Positions 23,846 through 35,300 of a DNA stretch of 64,000 bases are shown here, in pieces. The notes below the pieces were generated by a model that worked only from the letters and a program-made list of their open reading frames with translations, was not told the DNA's origin and did no database searches. Positions within the stretch are counted from its first letter, which is position 1. Each line of letters opens with the position of its first letter. Source of the DNA: Podocnemis expansa (Eukaryota; Chordata; Testudines; Podocnemididae); NCBI GenBank assembly GCA_007922195.1, contig ML681964.1:4517858-4581857 (forward strand), written 5' to 3'. Both the position numbers and the translations under genes were made by a program.

Positions 23846-24115
23846 GGGTATATCTACAGTACCATTAAACACTTCCAGTGCCAGCTAGTCCATGCCAACT
23901 GACAGGCTCTCCAGGCTTGTTTAAGTACAATGTAGAGTAGATGTTCTAGCTTGGCCTACAAGCCCCTTCTTCCCCACAGGTTCCTAGAATGCAGCTCCAG
24001 CCCTAACCCAAACGGCTACACTGCAATTAAACAGATACTAAAGGCAACCCCTGTGCACCTGAGTTAGCTGGCATTGGCTCTCTGTGATTTTTTTAATTGG
24101 AGTGTAGACACATCT
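23846..24115. mobile_element. MITE, 'GGGTATATCTACA...TGTAGACACATC' type
   Basis: The left end, GGGTATATCTACAGTACCATT followed by AAAC, pairs with the right end 'ttttttaattggagtgtagacacatc'. The interior 'ccagtgccagctagtccatgccaactgac' resembles a MITE I associate with turtle genomes. No coding part. No target duplication could be fixed. Confidence 0.55.
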
Positions 24116-25390
24116 TAAGTGTCTTAAGAACATTAATCAGAATAACAGTAATTAGAAGCTACAAGCTCTGTTACCCTGCTAAACTACTAAAATGATGCAA
24201 AATATAGTGCAAAGGGAGCCAATGTTGCCTCATCTTTCCCATTTTGACCTCATAAAAGACCACTTGAGCAAGCATTGCACCATTTTGGGTTCCATGAGTA
24301 GGAGGCTTTATCTACACAACATCATCTCCTGGGAAGGTCTCAGAGAAACACCTATGAGAACTGCTGCTGACACCATCAGCCTGATTCCTGTGGATTCCCA
24401 CTGCCTTCTATAATCTCCTTTCAGAGAAGCACTGGCAGCTCAACGTCAGATAGATCTATGTTGGTTTCATTAACTTTACACTGTCCGCAGCCTCCCCCAA
24501 TGTACTTTATGCCACTAACAGCCTTGTCTTTTATTCTGCTTTACTTCAGCAGAAGCCAAAGTAGGAGAGTTACTCTTGGGTGAATTACAGCCCAGGAAAC
24601 ATCCAAGAAGGAAATACAATTCACTCATTACTGTGGATGCAGTAAATGCAGGAGATGGATGTTATAGAGGGTACAATGAATAACCTAGCTCCTGTACCAG
24701 GGCTGCAGTCAGAATATTGTTCAATAGGGATAAACTTTTCAAATGTTGCTAAGTCACTTGACTTTCATTGACTTTTAGGATCTTAAGGCCAGATCTTCAA
24801 AGGTAATTAGGTGCCTGACTAATGGAAGTTAGATGCCTAAATACCTTTGAGGGTCTGGATCCAGGAGACCTAGGAGTTTTTAAAAATTGGACATAGGCTC
24901 CTAAATTATTTAAGGACTCTTGATTATTTTGACCTTGGTGTCTGATAATTGGCTTACAGTAGAAATTCACTGGTGGAGTGGAAACAGAGTAGTACCTGTA
25001 CGTCTTGGCTTTGCTCATTTTCTGTTATGTGACATGATGAAGGTATGGTAGTTTCACAATGTTTGTCAGGCTGGTAAATGAGTATATGGAATGATTTCTA
25101 GCAAAGGAACACCAGCCAGAGGCATTTTTTCTTAATGCCAGATGTTAGACTCTAAACTTGATTTCTTAGATTATAGGCTAGCGATTACCTGATTATTTCT
25201 CATCCCTTGTAGACAAGACAGCACTACAAGAACATTAAAGTCAGTAAAGCTCAACAAAATAGGCATATGGATGAAAATTGAATTTATGAGCAAAGTAATG
25301 CTTCTGTTCTGTAGGAAGAATTCTGATTGGTAGCTGTGAGCAATTGATGTAAAAACAAAGGATCAAAATCTGCTTTCTGTCTACCTATAA
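24116..25390. other. non-coding DNA, nothing recognised
   Basis: AT-rich sequence with short motif-free frames only. Confidence 0.5.
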
Positions 25391-25398
25391 ATCTAGAG

Positions 25399-25607
25399 CA
25401 GAGGTCTCAAACTCAAAGCACTATGAAGGCCACATGAGGACTAGTACAGGGCCACATGAGGACTAGTATGTTAGCCTGAGGGCTGCACCACTGAAACTTT
25501 TTCGTACAATGCTATTGCAAATATTGGTAACAATAGTGTCATTGCGGGCATCAGGAAATAGCTTTAGGGACTGCATGTGGCCCATGGGCCTTGTGTTTGA
25601 GACCCCG
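25399..25607. mobile_element. hAT-type MITE, family 'GGGTCTCAAAC'
   Basis: The ends are CAGAGGTCTCAAAC and GTTTGAGACCCCG. The target duplication ATCTAGAG is perfect (25391-25398 and 25608-25615). The interior contains a short direct repeat ('gccacatgaggactagta', two copies). Non-coding. Same family as 7430-7602. Confidence 0.9.
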
Positions 25608-25668
25608 ATCTAGAGTAACTTCACTGATGCCACCAATTATTTCGGTGTGAGTGCAGAATTTGGCCAAG

Positions 25669-26644
25669 ATAGAATCAAAGAATCATAGAATCGTAAGGTT
25701 GGAAGGGACCCTCATGAGGTCACCTAGTCCAACCCCCTGACAAAAAAAAGCAGGACCACTCCCACTAGATTATCCCAGCAAGAGTTTTGTCCAGCCGGAC
25801 CTTAAATATCTCTAAAGACGGAAATTCCACCACCTCCCTAGGTAGCCCATTCCAATGCTTAACCACTCACCTAGTAAGAAAGTTTTTCCTAATATCCAAT
25901 CTTGACCTCCCCAGCTGCAACTTGAAACCGTTGCTCCTTGTTCTGTCCTCTGTTACTACTGAGAACAGTTGAGCTCCATCCTCCTTGGAGCATCCCTTCA
26001 GGTAGTTGAAGGTTGCTATCAAATCCCACCTCAGTCTTCTCTTCTGCAGGCTAAATAAGCCTAGTTCCTTCAGTCTTTCTTCATAGGTCTTGTGCTCCAG
26101 CCCCTTGATCATTTTGGTTGCCCTCTGCTGGACTCTCTCTAATTTGTCCGTGTCCTTTTTGTAGTGGGGAGCCCAAAACTGGACACAGTATTCCAGATGT
26201 GGCCTCACCAGTGCAGAAGAGAGAGGAACAATCACATGCCTCGATCTGCTGGCAACACTTCTTCTGATGCAGCCCAGTATGCCATTGGCTTCTTTGGCAG
26301 CAAGAGCACACTGTTGACTCATATTCAGCTTCCCATCCACCATGACCCCCAGGTCCTTTTCTACAGTACTGCTACTTAGCTGATCACTCCCCAGCCTGTA
26401 GCAGTGCATGGGGTTTTTCTGTCCCAAGTGCAGGACTTTGCACTTGTCCTTGTTGAACCTCATGAGATTTCTATTGGCCCACTGTTCTAATTTGTCAAGG
26501 TCTCCCTGAATCCTGTCCCTGCCCTCCAGCGTGTCTACTGTTCCCCCCAACTTGGTGTCATCCGCCAACTTACTGAGTGTGCAATCTATCCCATCATCCA
26601 GATCATTAATGAAAATGTTGAACAGAACTGGCCCCAGTAAAAGA
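25669..26644 (-). mobile_element. CR1 LINE, 5'-truncated
   Basis: The 3' end shows the CR1 tail: on the plus strand 'agaatcatagaatcgtaag' then 'gttggaagggacc' and 'ctagtccaaccccctg'. The element runs on the minus strand through the reverse transcriptase C-terminal half and stops at about 26644, a usual 5' truncation. The flanking sequence 26663-26835 is an unrelated MITE-like relic. Confidence 0.92.
25867..26640 (-). pseudogene. CR1 reverse transcriptase, C-terminal part
   Basis: About 258 codons stay open. The product starts inside the RT palm at [14 protein letters not shown], continues with the catalytic block LADDTKLG (normally FADD), then [31 protein letters not shown] and [18 protein letters not shown], all CR1 hallmarks. 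It reverse transcribes CR1 RNA by target-primed synthesis in full-length copies. The endonuclease and the N-terminal palm are missing through truncation. An in-frame TGA follows the DIRKNFLTR block; beyond it [13 protein letters not shown] is still readable in the same frame down to about 25770. Absence of frameshifts over 258 codons suggests moderate age. Confidence 0.9.
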
Positions 26645-26662
26645 TGTCCCACAAAGCCACTC

Positions 26663-26835
26663 AGGGCTGGTCTGTATTGCATGGTTAACTGAAGGTATAT
26701 GTCGACCTAATTATGTCAGTGTCTACTGTGCAGTCTTCCCAACCACACTGACGAAAGTGCCCTACTGCTTTGTCATGATAACTCCACCTCCACGAGAGGC
26801 ATAAGGCTTATGTGCTTGTAGTTAGTGTGATGCGG
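26663..26835. repeat. MITE relic between CR1 and a hAT element
   Basis: 'gggctggtctgtattgca', 'tatgtcgacctaattatgtcagtgtctac', 'taactccacctccacgagaggcata' and 'atcagtgtagat' follow the order of a turtle MITE as I remember it. No duplication could be defined because the neighbouring insertions share its edges. Confidence 0.45.
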
Positions 26836-26848
26836 TATCAGTGTAGAT

Positions 26849-27035
26849 CAGTGGCTTTCAAACTTTCTCTCTCAGGACCCAGTTGAAAAAAATCATTTAT
26901 GCCTGCAGTCCAACAATGATGTCTTTGAGCAACACATTCCAGTATTTTGGTGGCAGCAGCAGGGACCTCTGTAAGACAGTACCTGAGGGTCTGTGATACA
27001 GTACTGGGTCCCAATCTTAAGTTTGAAAACAACTG
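26849..27035. mobile_element. hAT-type MITE, family 'CAGTGGCTTTCAAACTT'
   Basis: The ends are CAGTGGCTTTCAAACTT and AAGTTTGAAAACAACTG. The target duplication GTGTAGAT is perfect (26841-26848 and 27036-27043). The interior of 187 bp is non-coding. Confidence 0.9.
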
Positions 27036-27043
27036 GTGTAGAT

Positions 27044-27600
27044 ACCATGTTACAGATGTAAAGTAGGCTTAGAAGCTGTGCCTAACAGCTTTGGGGGGTG
27101 GGGGCATCTAATCTGCATGGGTCCTGTATTAGTATGAACACAAAGAGCACAGTTAGGTATTAGCATAGTGGGTAATGGTATTTGGGGCTAATCTGATCAC
27201 AAATCTGTCAATATCTGTAATTCTACTGAAGGGAAATATAAAATAGTGTTGTTTTGTGAATTGCTACTCTCTATTTGTTTCAAATCTGTCTGGGTTAGTT
27301 AAAATGTAAAAGCTATGCTTAGCTGAAAAAAGACTTGTAAAAGAGGCTTCTGCCTGTTTCAGCCTGCAAAAGTCAAGACAAGAATGTGGGGGCTGCATAG
27401 CTATTTTTGGAGCTATGTCCTGAGGTATTGCTTTCTCCTCTGGTCCCATTGTCAAATGATAGATTTGGTTGGGCTTCTTATGAGATCTTCCTTTGTTATT
27501 GTAATGAAAGTAGTTGTTTGCAGCTAGTTGAGGTTTAAGAGCTGAAATCACTGAGAGGCAAACATTCTGAGCTGAAATCACTGAAGAGGAGCAGCAATGG
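27044..27600. other. non-coding DNA, nothing recognised
   Basis: A 105-codon minus-strand frame (27264-27581) has no motif I recognise and no neighbouring exon signals. I treat it as chance. Confidence 0.4.
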
Positions 27601-28380
27601 AGTGATCGGTGGGCAGAGCTGGCAGACAGAGAGAGTGGCTAGCAGTGAGCTGAGCAGTGTGAGTGACTAGTGGGCAGAGCTAGAGAACAGTGAGAGCGGC
27701 CAGCAGTGAGCTGGACAGCATGAGTGGCTGGTGGGCGGAGCCAGCAGACGGAGCTATGGAATTGTGCTAGAGGATGGAGTGAGTGATCAATGGTTGGTGC
27801 CAGTGGACAGCTGGCATGAAGGACACTCCCTATGTACCCTAGGGTTCGTTGGGAGCCTAGTTAGCACTGATTCTCCATATCAGTACTCATTTTTGCCAGT
27901 AAGTTTACCTTTGCTGTTATGCTATGTGGGATCATGTTGGAAGCCTGATTAGCACTGATTCCCCAGATCAGTGCCGGTTTTGCCATTAAGTCTTGTATGT
28001 TCTGTTATGCGGTGTGGGTTGCTGGGAACTTTGCTTTGTACTGATTTTCTAGATCAGTGCTGATTTCTGTTATTTGGTGTTTTACACTTTGTTTTACTAC
28101 TATTAAAAGTTCTGTTTACTACACTCAGACTCTCACTTGTGAGTGGGGAAGTCTTACCCCTTTGGGGTGCCCAGAGAACAGTGCAGGATTCCCCAGAAAT
28201 CTGGGTGGGGGGTCAAGCTGGTTGGTGGTGTTACATTATTGGAAAACCCCTAGTTGTAGAACCCGGCCCTTGTTCTGCGAGGCTGCCCTGGCAAAAGCAT
28301 TGCACATATGTTTGCTGTTGTCTGTCTTGTCAGTATCATGGCAGAAGCTTCTGCCGTGAACTGACAAGAAAGTTTGACAG
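27601..28380 (+). mobile_element. LTR-like block with two tandem arrays
   Basis: A 61-bp repeat ('gtgggcagagct...ggctagcagtgagctg', about 2.5 units, 27627-27760) is followed by an 86-88 bp repeat (units at about 27849, 27937, 28022, each with 'agcactgattctcc...atcagtgc'). Then come ATTAAAAG (28103), 'gagtggggaagtc' and 'ggaaaacccctagttgtagaacccggcccttgtt'. The last part resembles the U5/leader region of a turtle LTR retrotransposon, from memory. No internal coding part follows, so it may be a solo or truncated LTR. No target duplication was found. Confidence 0.4.
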
Positions 28381-28383
28381 CTA

Positions 28384-29671
28384 GGCTATGTCTACACTAG
28401 CAAATGGGTTCAGACTAGGCAAGCTTAGTTAGTCTGAACTAATTTGAACTCTGTCTGCACTAGGCTGTGCTTAGCTTAGTTCAAACTAGTTAGGCTTTGC
28501 TTAGCTTAGTTCAAATGGTTAGTTCGAACTAACTGCTTGGTTTGAAATAATTTGCATTTATAGTTTGAACTAGCCCAATGGAGACATGCTAGTTTAAACT
28601 AAATAAGTTCAAACTAGTGATTAATTTGAGCTAAGCACATTTTTTGAATTCAAGCTAACTTTTAGTTCAAACTAAGTTAGTTCGAACTAAAAAAAGCATG
28701 GCTAGTTTGAACTAAAAGTTAGTTTGAACTAAAAAACGTGCTTAGTTCAAACTAACTTTTGAGCTACTTAGTTTGGTCTATCCATGTCTGAACTAAGATT
28801 TTAGGTCAGGCTTATCCAACCTGCGGCCCAGGGGCCAGATTCTGGCCCACCAAGGGCTTTCATCCCGAGTGCTGCTGCAAGGGCCTAGGAGCTGAGGCTG
28901 GCCAAGGTCCTTGTCAATTGCCTGCCCTGCACACAGCACAGCTACAGGGAGGTGTGGCATGGCCGGAGACCTGCACAGGGGACAGATTCAGTGCCTTTGG
29001 AGTGAGCAGGAGCCAGGTAAAGGAGGAGTGCCCTGATCAATTTAAAATCCTGACCTGGACATTCCCCCCCGCCCCCACACCCCAGTTCTGCTCTCCTCTC
29101 ACATATCTAATCCCAGCACCCTAGTCCTTCCCCTATCCATTAGTGGCAAAACTCTTCTGTAGAGCTTCCTACCCATCATTGTGTCTGGTACAGAGATGCT
29201 CATGTCAAAACTTGTGACCCCTGCAGAACTGCCAGGCTTTCTGTCCTGTCTCTGGCTGACTCTGTTCTCCTCTCCCTCTCCCAGCACTGCTCTCCTTTCT
29301 CTGAGCAGTGCTTGGCAGTGAGTGAGGTGAGCAGAGTTGGTGGGATCCCTGTCAGGAAGTATGAGTCCTGCCACCCAGCTGCTTTGCCCCCCCCACCTGA
29401 TCCTGTTCTCCTGCCCTGTCTTGCTCCCCATGCTATGCTTTGCCCTCTCACACAGGCACCCCTGCCCTCCCTTTGTGCTCTGTTCACAGTGCAACCAAAA
29501 GCAATGCCAAATATCACACTATTTTATTAAAGTTTATTAATAAGATCAATTTTTATGTCTGATTTATCAAGAATTTTCTCACCGCCCCCCCCCCCCGACT
29601 GAGAAAAGAATTGCAATGTGGGCCCTCACCCAAAAAGGTTGGACACCCCTGTTTTAGGTGTAGACATAGCC
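28384..29671. mobile_element. MITE with GGCTATGTCTACAC ends, split by a hAT element
   Basis: The ends GGCTATGTCTACAC and GTGTAGACATAGCC are perfectly complementary and flanked by CTA (28381-28383, 29672-29674), a 3-bp duplication like that of PIF/Harbinger elements. The interior (28398-28798) repeats AGTTTGAACTA, TTAGTTCGAACTAA and AGTTCAAACTA many times in both orientations, so it folds into a series of hairpins. An 845-bp hAT element sits at 28807-29651. No coding part. Superfamily assignment is inference. Confidence 0.7.
28807..29651. mobile_element. hAT-type element, non-coding, nested
   Basis: The ends are CAGGCTTATCCAACCTGCGG and AAGGTTGGACACCCCTG, with a perfect duplication TTTTAGGT (28799-28806 and 29652-29659). 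The interior holds several frames up to 131 codons without transposase motifs (no recognisable DDE or hATC region), so I call it non-autonomous. It lies within the MITE at 28384-29671 and is younger than it. Confidence 0.85.
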
Positions 29672-29708
29672 CTAGAGTCCAGTTGTCTTCCTGCTCCCCG
29701 TTTCCCTG

Positions 29709-30788
29709 GGCTATGTTCACACAGGGTATGCTTGTTTCAAAACAAGACGTTTTGAAACAAGCTGTTTCGAAATAACGTATTATTTGGAAACACCTTATTT
29801 CGAGGACAAAATCTTTGTCCTCGAAATAAGGCAGCGAAATAGCATGTCCACAGTGTGGACATGCTATTCTGCCTGGGGAGGGGATTGCAGGCACCGGCGG
29901 GGTAAAGCGCGGCTGGGCGCTTTACCCCCCGGTGCCTGCAGGGGCTGCAGGCACCCGCCAGGAAAGGGGCAGCAGGCGCCTCACCCCGGGGGCTTTAAAG
30001 CCCCCTGCCCCTAAACCTGGGGGCATGGCCCTGGCGCGCGGCTGGAGACCGCAGCTGCTGGGGCCAGAGTGAGCGCCGACCCGGAATCCCCGGGGCCGAC
30101 GCTTCTGCGGGAGGTGTGTCCGGGGCATCCCCTGGACATGCCCCCGGAATCCCCAGCGCAACGCTCCTGCTGGGGATTCCGGGGGATGCCCCGGACACGC
30201 CTCCCTCAGGAGCGTTGGCCCCGGGGCTTCCGGCTGGCACTCACCCCGGCCCTGGCAGCAGTGGTCTCCAGCCGCGTGCCGGGGCCGCGCCCCCAGGTTT
30301 GGGGGCAGGGGGCTTTAAAGCCCCTGGAGTGAGGCGCCCCGCCGCCCCTTTCCTGGCGGGTGCCTGCAGCCCCTGCAGGCACCGGGGGGTAAAGCGCCCA
30401 GCTGCGCTTTACCCCGCTGGTGCCTGCACGTGCCTGAAGCCCCGCGCCCCCCCCCCCGAGGACACCCCTCAGCACCCTGGCCAGGGTGCTGAAGGCGGGC
30501 TGCCATTCCTCCCAGGGTGCTTAGCACCCTGGGAGGAAGGTGACATGTTGTTTCGGAACACTTTGTTCCAAAACAACATGTCTGAACAGAGCTGTTTCGA
30601 AACCTCTGGTTTCGAAACAACCCTGTTTTGAAAGCAAACTAGGTTTAAGTTGTTTCGGTAGAACCACGGCAATTTCGAAACAAGCTGTTTGCTTGTTTCG
30701 AAATGGCCATGCGTCGTGTGGCCATGGCACTTCTTATTTCGAAACAACCCCTGTTGTTTCGAAATAAGAAGTGTGTATGGCCGTACCC
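29709..30788. mobile_element. 1,080-bp foldback element built of hairpins
   Basis: The ends are GGCTATGTTCACAC and GTGTGTATGGCCGTACCC, flanked by CTG on both sides (29706-29708, 30789-30791). The GC-rich core, about 29905-30430, is one large imperfect palindrome centred near 30163 ('gggggctttaaagcccc...', 'ctggagac', 'ccggaatcccc', 'ggtgcctgcagg' on both arms). The outer parts are chains of separate hairpins: 29794-29830, 29838-29868 and several TTTCGAAAC-stem hairpins at 30540-30770. 'cctcccagggtgcttagcac' (30507 onward) recurs in the 49.8 kb element. No coding part. Confidence 0.75.
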
Positions 30789-30791
30789 CTG

Positions 30792-31821
30792 GAGAGCTGA
30801 GCAATAGGAAGACAATCTTGGATTGAATCTACCACCAGTGGTTTGTGTTTCACAGGTATACGCTGTCAGCATTAAATCAACTGACATGGACTTTGGTACA
30901 CTGCAAAGCATAATTAAACAAGAAATGCAAATCAAACTCTGATAGGTGACCCAAAGTGAGGGGGCTACAGTAGTTTTGCTAATCCTTGCAGCAGTGGAAA
31001 AGATCAACTGCTTATGTTGTTGTATGTATATATACATAATCTTAGATTTGTTGGCAGCTTTGGATACCACTAACCATAAAGTTTGTCCCCCAAGGACCCT
31101 GATAGGGGTATTCAGGACTGCATATGAGTGCTTCAACTCCTATATACTTTGAAAGATGCCGGAGTGTAGTGTTGTTTTATCTTTTTTTTAAGCTTGAGAC
31201 CTCTCTTTTGCAATTCTGTAGGGATCTAGTTTGTCACCTATCCTGTCCAAATTGTATGTGAAGCTACTAAGGAGGAGATGGAGGCAGTTTTGGCTGTGGT
31301 GCTATTAATATGCAGGTGACATGCAGTATTGTTTCAGTAAAATTGGGAATTGCAGTATTTGCTTTTTAATACCTTGTTGAGCTTGGTGCTAGGGTGAGAA
31401 AAAGTTTCTTTGAATGTATTCTAGATTAAACTGAAGTGATGGTGGGTGGTTTGGGCATAGGGAGCATGGGCTCTGTTCCCTTTATGAAACATGTTTGCCT
31501 ACTCTTTTTGTTCTTTTAGTTGTAGCTAATTATAATCAGTTGAATTTTGTATTTATTAATGTATGTGCATCCACTCTGTAACAAATGAGATGCATATTAC
31601 CAGAGGGCTTTTCCTCAGCTCGTGTAAACAGGTAACTCCCAATGGAGGCAATGATGATATTAGGTAGTGTGTGTCAGAACAGAATCTGATGTAATGATAT
31701 GGAGGGGCTAGGACCAAAACCATGTTGCTATCATGTTGTAGAATCATGTTACAAAAGCCAGCTGAACCGGAGCAGTCATTTCAGCCAGTACAGTTCACAG
31801 ATTTCTACTTTATCGTATCAT
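30792..31821. other. AT-rich non-coding DNA
   Basis: No gene was recognised; nothing beyond short motif-free frames. Confidence 0.45.
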
Positions 31822-31915
31822 TTTAATTATTTATTTATCATTTATATTGTGGTAACACCTAGTGGCTTCAACCAGGTCAGGGACCAATTGTGCTAGACAT
31901 GTACAAATGAATAGA
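31822..31915. repeat. ancient amniote SINE-like relic
   Basis: 'tattgtggtaacacctagtggcttcaacc', 'gggaccaattgtgctagacatgtacaaat' parallels the better copy at 17850-17990. Confidence 0.5.
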
Positions 31916-31969
31916 AAAGGCAGATACAATGAAGCATTCAGAGGGAGGAGGTGCTCCTTAGTGTTGGAA

Positions 31970-32125
31970 ACAGACTCACAGACTTTAAGGCCAGAAAGGA
32001 CCATTGTTACCTTTCTAGTCTCCTGAATATCACAGGCCACAGAACCTCATGCACACACTCTGACAGTAGACTGTAATCTCTGGCTGATAACGGAAATCCT
32101 CAAATCTTGATTTAAAGACTTAAAG
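31970..32125 (-). mobile_element. CR1 3' fragment, abutting the Tx1-like LINE
   Basis: 'gactttaaggccagaaaggacca', 'cacaggccacagaacctcatg' and 'aaatcttgatttaaagacttaaag' follow the CR1 3' region on the minus strand. The copy ends close to the 3' end of the Tx1-like LINE. CR1 text does not obviously resume beyond 41 kb, so it is unclear whether the LINE inserted into it. Confidence 0.65.
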
Positions 32126-32384
32126 TTATAGAGTGTACCTATTGAAAACCCAGGATAGTGGGTGGGCGTAAGCTCACCCACTTCTAAAGCCCCTCCCCCA
32201 GCCTACGGGGAGGTGGCACAAGACTAGGTTTCAACTGATTTCATGGGACAACTCAAAGAAATAACAGAGACGGGTGTGAGGGTCACAGGTTTAAAATGAG
32301 GGTTTCAGAAGGGGACACCGAGCAGAGAACCCCGGACAGCATCCACTGCTCCCGAAAGGTGTCCAGGGAGCCAGCGGACGCCTC
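32126..32384 (-). other. 3' UTR of the Tx1-like LINE with a stem-loop
   Basis: This region follows the ORF2 stop. At 32157-32182 AGTGGGTG and CACCCACT pair around a 10-bp loop. LINE 3' untranslated structures can be recognised by the reverse transcriptase; that role is inference. No clean A-tail is visible. Confidence 0.5.
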
Positions 32385-35300
32385 TCAGAGGAACTCTGCC
32401 CGGAGACATGCACGAACGAGGGACCGAAAATAGGCCCCACAGTCGCAGGCCCCTCCCTCAGCCAACCTCCTTTCCCTGGTCTTATAGATAGCTACTTTGG
32501 CGTAGGCCAGGAGGAGGTTGGCGAGGAGGTCCCGCGACTTTGTGGGGCCACGGAGAGGGAGTGCGTAAATGAATAAGTGAGGGGAAAAGTGCAGCCAGAA
32601 CCTCAATAAGAGGTTCTGGAGGAGCCGGAAAAGGGGCTGCAACCTGGCGCATTCCAGATATACGTGTGCCAGGGTCTCCCTCACACCACAGAAGGGGCAG
32701 GTGTCGGGATGAGGAGTGAACCATGCCAGGTACACGCCCATGCTTACGGCTCCGTGTAGGAGCCACCAGCTGATGTCCCTGGCAGGCCGCGGGATGAGAG
32801 TGGTATACTAACTGGCCCACTGGGGGTCCTCGCCCTCCACAGGTGGGATAAGATCCTGCCACTTTGTATTGGGGTGGGATGTGAGGGCGAGGAAGTGGAT
32901 GGTATGCAGTACAAGCGTGTACAGATATTCACGGGGTGCGGTTCGAAATGGGACTGGCTGCAAATCTAGCAGCTGGCTGGGGGTGCTCACGGGGCCGGGG
33001 CCCGATCAGAAGTTCCGGAGGGCCAGGACTGAGAGGGGGGTGGGGAGTACCCTCTCGCAGGACCCGCTCGAGGTAGGCTCGAGCAGTGGGAGGCAAGGCC
33101 GCCTTCACCTCCTGGAGTAGGCGTCGGGGGGTACGTGGAGTGGAGAGCCCCATGCACCGGGCTAGCTCATGGGGATCCACCCAGTCCCCCCGCGCATAAT
33201 CCAAGAGGTCTCCGACCCTGGTGACACCTGCCAGGACCAACCTCCGCCTCACGGAGGGGGCCTCCGCCACCTGCACACCGAGATGGAGGTTGTGTAGCAG
33301 GGGCTCCGCGAGGAGGTCCACCCCCTCAGTGGGTACAACTGACCTGGAAGCCGCAATGAGCCTCCAGGTCCGGAGAAGGTCGTGGTAGAAGGCCGGCAGC
33401 TCGGAGAGGTCTCACGGACGACCCCTCAGATCGAGATAAAGGAGCTGCCGGTCATATCGGAGCCCTCGGTAGCGGCGGAGGAAGATGCACGCCAAGTGGC
33501 TCCACGCCGGACTACCTGCACCATAAAGGAGTCTCTGCAGGGCCTGGAGGCGGAAGGCGTGGACCTGGCTGCGGACGCAGCACAGGCCCTGCCCCCCTTC
33601 CTCCAGGGGAAGGCTCAGAGTCCCTGCAGAGACCCAGTGCAGTCCTGGCCAAAAGAACTCCAGAATTGTCTTCTGGAGCTTGGCCAGGAAACCCGGGGGC
33701 GGGGTCAGGGTGTTGAGCCGGTACCAGAGCATGGACAGGACGAGCTGATTGATGACCAGCGCCCGTCCCCGAAGGGAGAGGCACTGCAGCAGTCCTGTCC
33801 ATCTCCGGAGCCGGTCACCCACCCTGCCCTCTAACTCCTGCCAGTTCTCATCCGGGGAGGGATGGGTGGCAGAAAGATAAACGCCCAGATAGAGCAGCGG
33901 ACCCGCGCTCCACCGGATGGCCTGAAGCGCGGGTGGGAGGGAGCTCGCCGGCCACCCGGCCCCTACCATCAGGCCAGAGCTCTTGACCCAGTTGACCCGG
34001 GCGGAGGAGGCCGCCGAGTAGATGGCCTGGCAAGCCTCCAACCGCACCAGGTCGCCCGGGTCCTGGACCACGAGGAGTACGTCGTCGGCGTACGCTGACA
34101 AGACCAGCCGCAGCCCCGGCTCACGGAGCACCAACCCCGTCAACCTCCGGTGGAGGAGACAGAGGAAGGGCTCAATGGCCAGAGCGTACAGCTGGCCCGA
34201 CAGCGGACAGCCTTGACGCACCCCTCGCCCAAAGCTGACCGGTTCGGTCAGGGTCCAGTTGAGCTTGACCAGACACTCTGCAAAGGCATACAGGACCTGG
34301 AGAAACCCCACAAAACGGGGCCCAACGCCAAACGCCCGCAGGGTGCCCAGGAGATACCCGTGATCCATCCTGTCGAACGCCTTCTCCTGGTCCAGGGCCA
34401 GAAGGGCGAACGACAGACCGTCCCTACACCCGAGCTCCAAGAGATCCCGGACCAGATAGAGATTATTAAAGATGGAACGGCCCGGGACGGTGTAGGTCTG
34501 GTCTGGATGGATCACGTCCTGCAGCACGGACCCCAGGCGCAGCGAGATGGCCTTGGCTACTATTTTGTAGTCCGTGCTGAGGAGCGAGACGGGACGCCAA
34601 TTCCGGAGGTCGCGGAGGTCCCCCTTCTTAGGCAGCAGGGCCAACACTGCCCGCCGGCAAGAAAGGGGGAGCACTCCGCTCTCCTCGGATTCGGCCCAGA
34701 CGATGGCGAGGTCCGGGCCGAGGACGTCCCAGAACGCGCGGTAGAACTCCACGGTCAGCCCGTCCATGCCCGGAGATTTGTTAGTGGGCATGAGACGCAG
34801 GGCTTCCGAGAACTCGGCCAGAGTGAGAGGTAGCTCCAGCCGGTTCCGGTCGCCCTCGCTGATCGTGGGAAGTTCGTTCCAGAGCACCCTGCAGGCGTCG
34901 GCTTCGGTCGGGTCCGGGGAGAAAAGACTAGCGTAGAAGGCCCTGGCCCTTCCACGCATCTCCTCCGGATCCGTGAGGGGGGTGCCGTCTTCTGCCAAAA
35001 GGCAGGTAACGTGCTTTTTAGCCCCCCTCCGTTTCTCCAGGGCATAGAAGAAGCGGGAGCCGCGATCCATCTCCCGAAGGAGACGGATGCGAGATCGAAC
35101 AAAGGCTCCCCGGGCCCGAAGATCCTCGAGGGCCCGAAGTTCCTCCCGCTTCTCCTGGTGTGCCCTGCAGAGGGATGGATCCTCAGGGCTGGCGGCCAAG
35201 CGCCTCTCAAGCTCTAAGACCTCCCGTTCCAGCTGCTCTGTCGCCCCATCCCTCCTCCGGCTGGCCCCCCGAGTGTAGTCACGGCAGAAGAGCCGGGCGC

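Noticed and set aside
27264..27581. 105-codon minus-strand frame as a gene
   Set aside because: No motif, no splice or promoter context and no repeat relation; probably chance.
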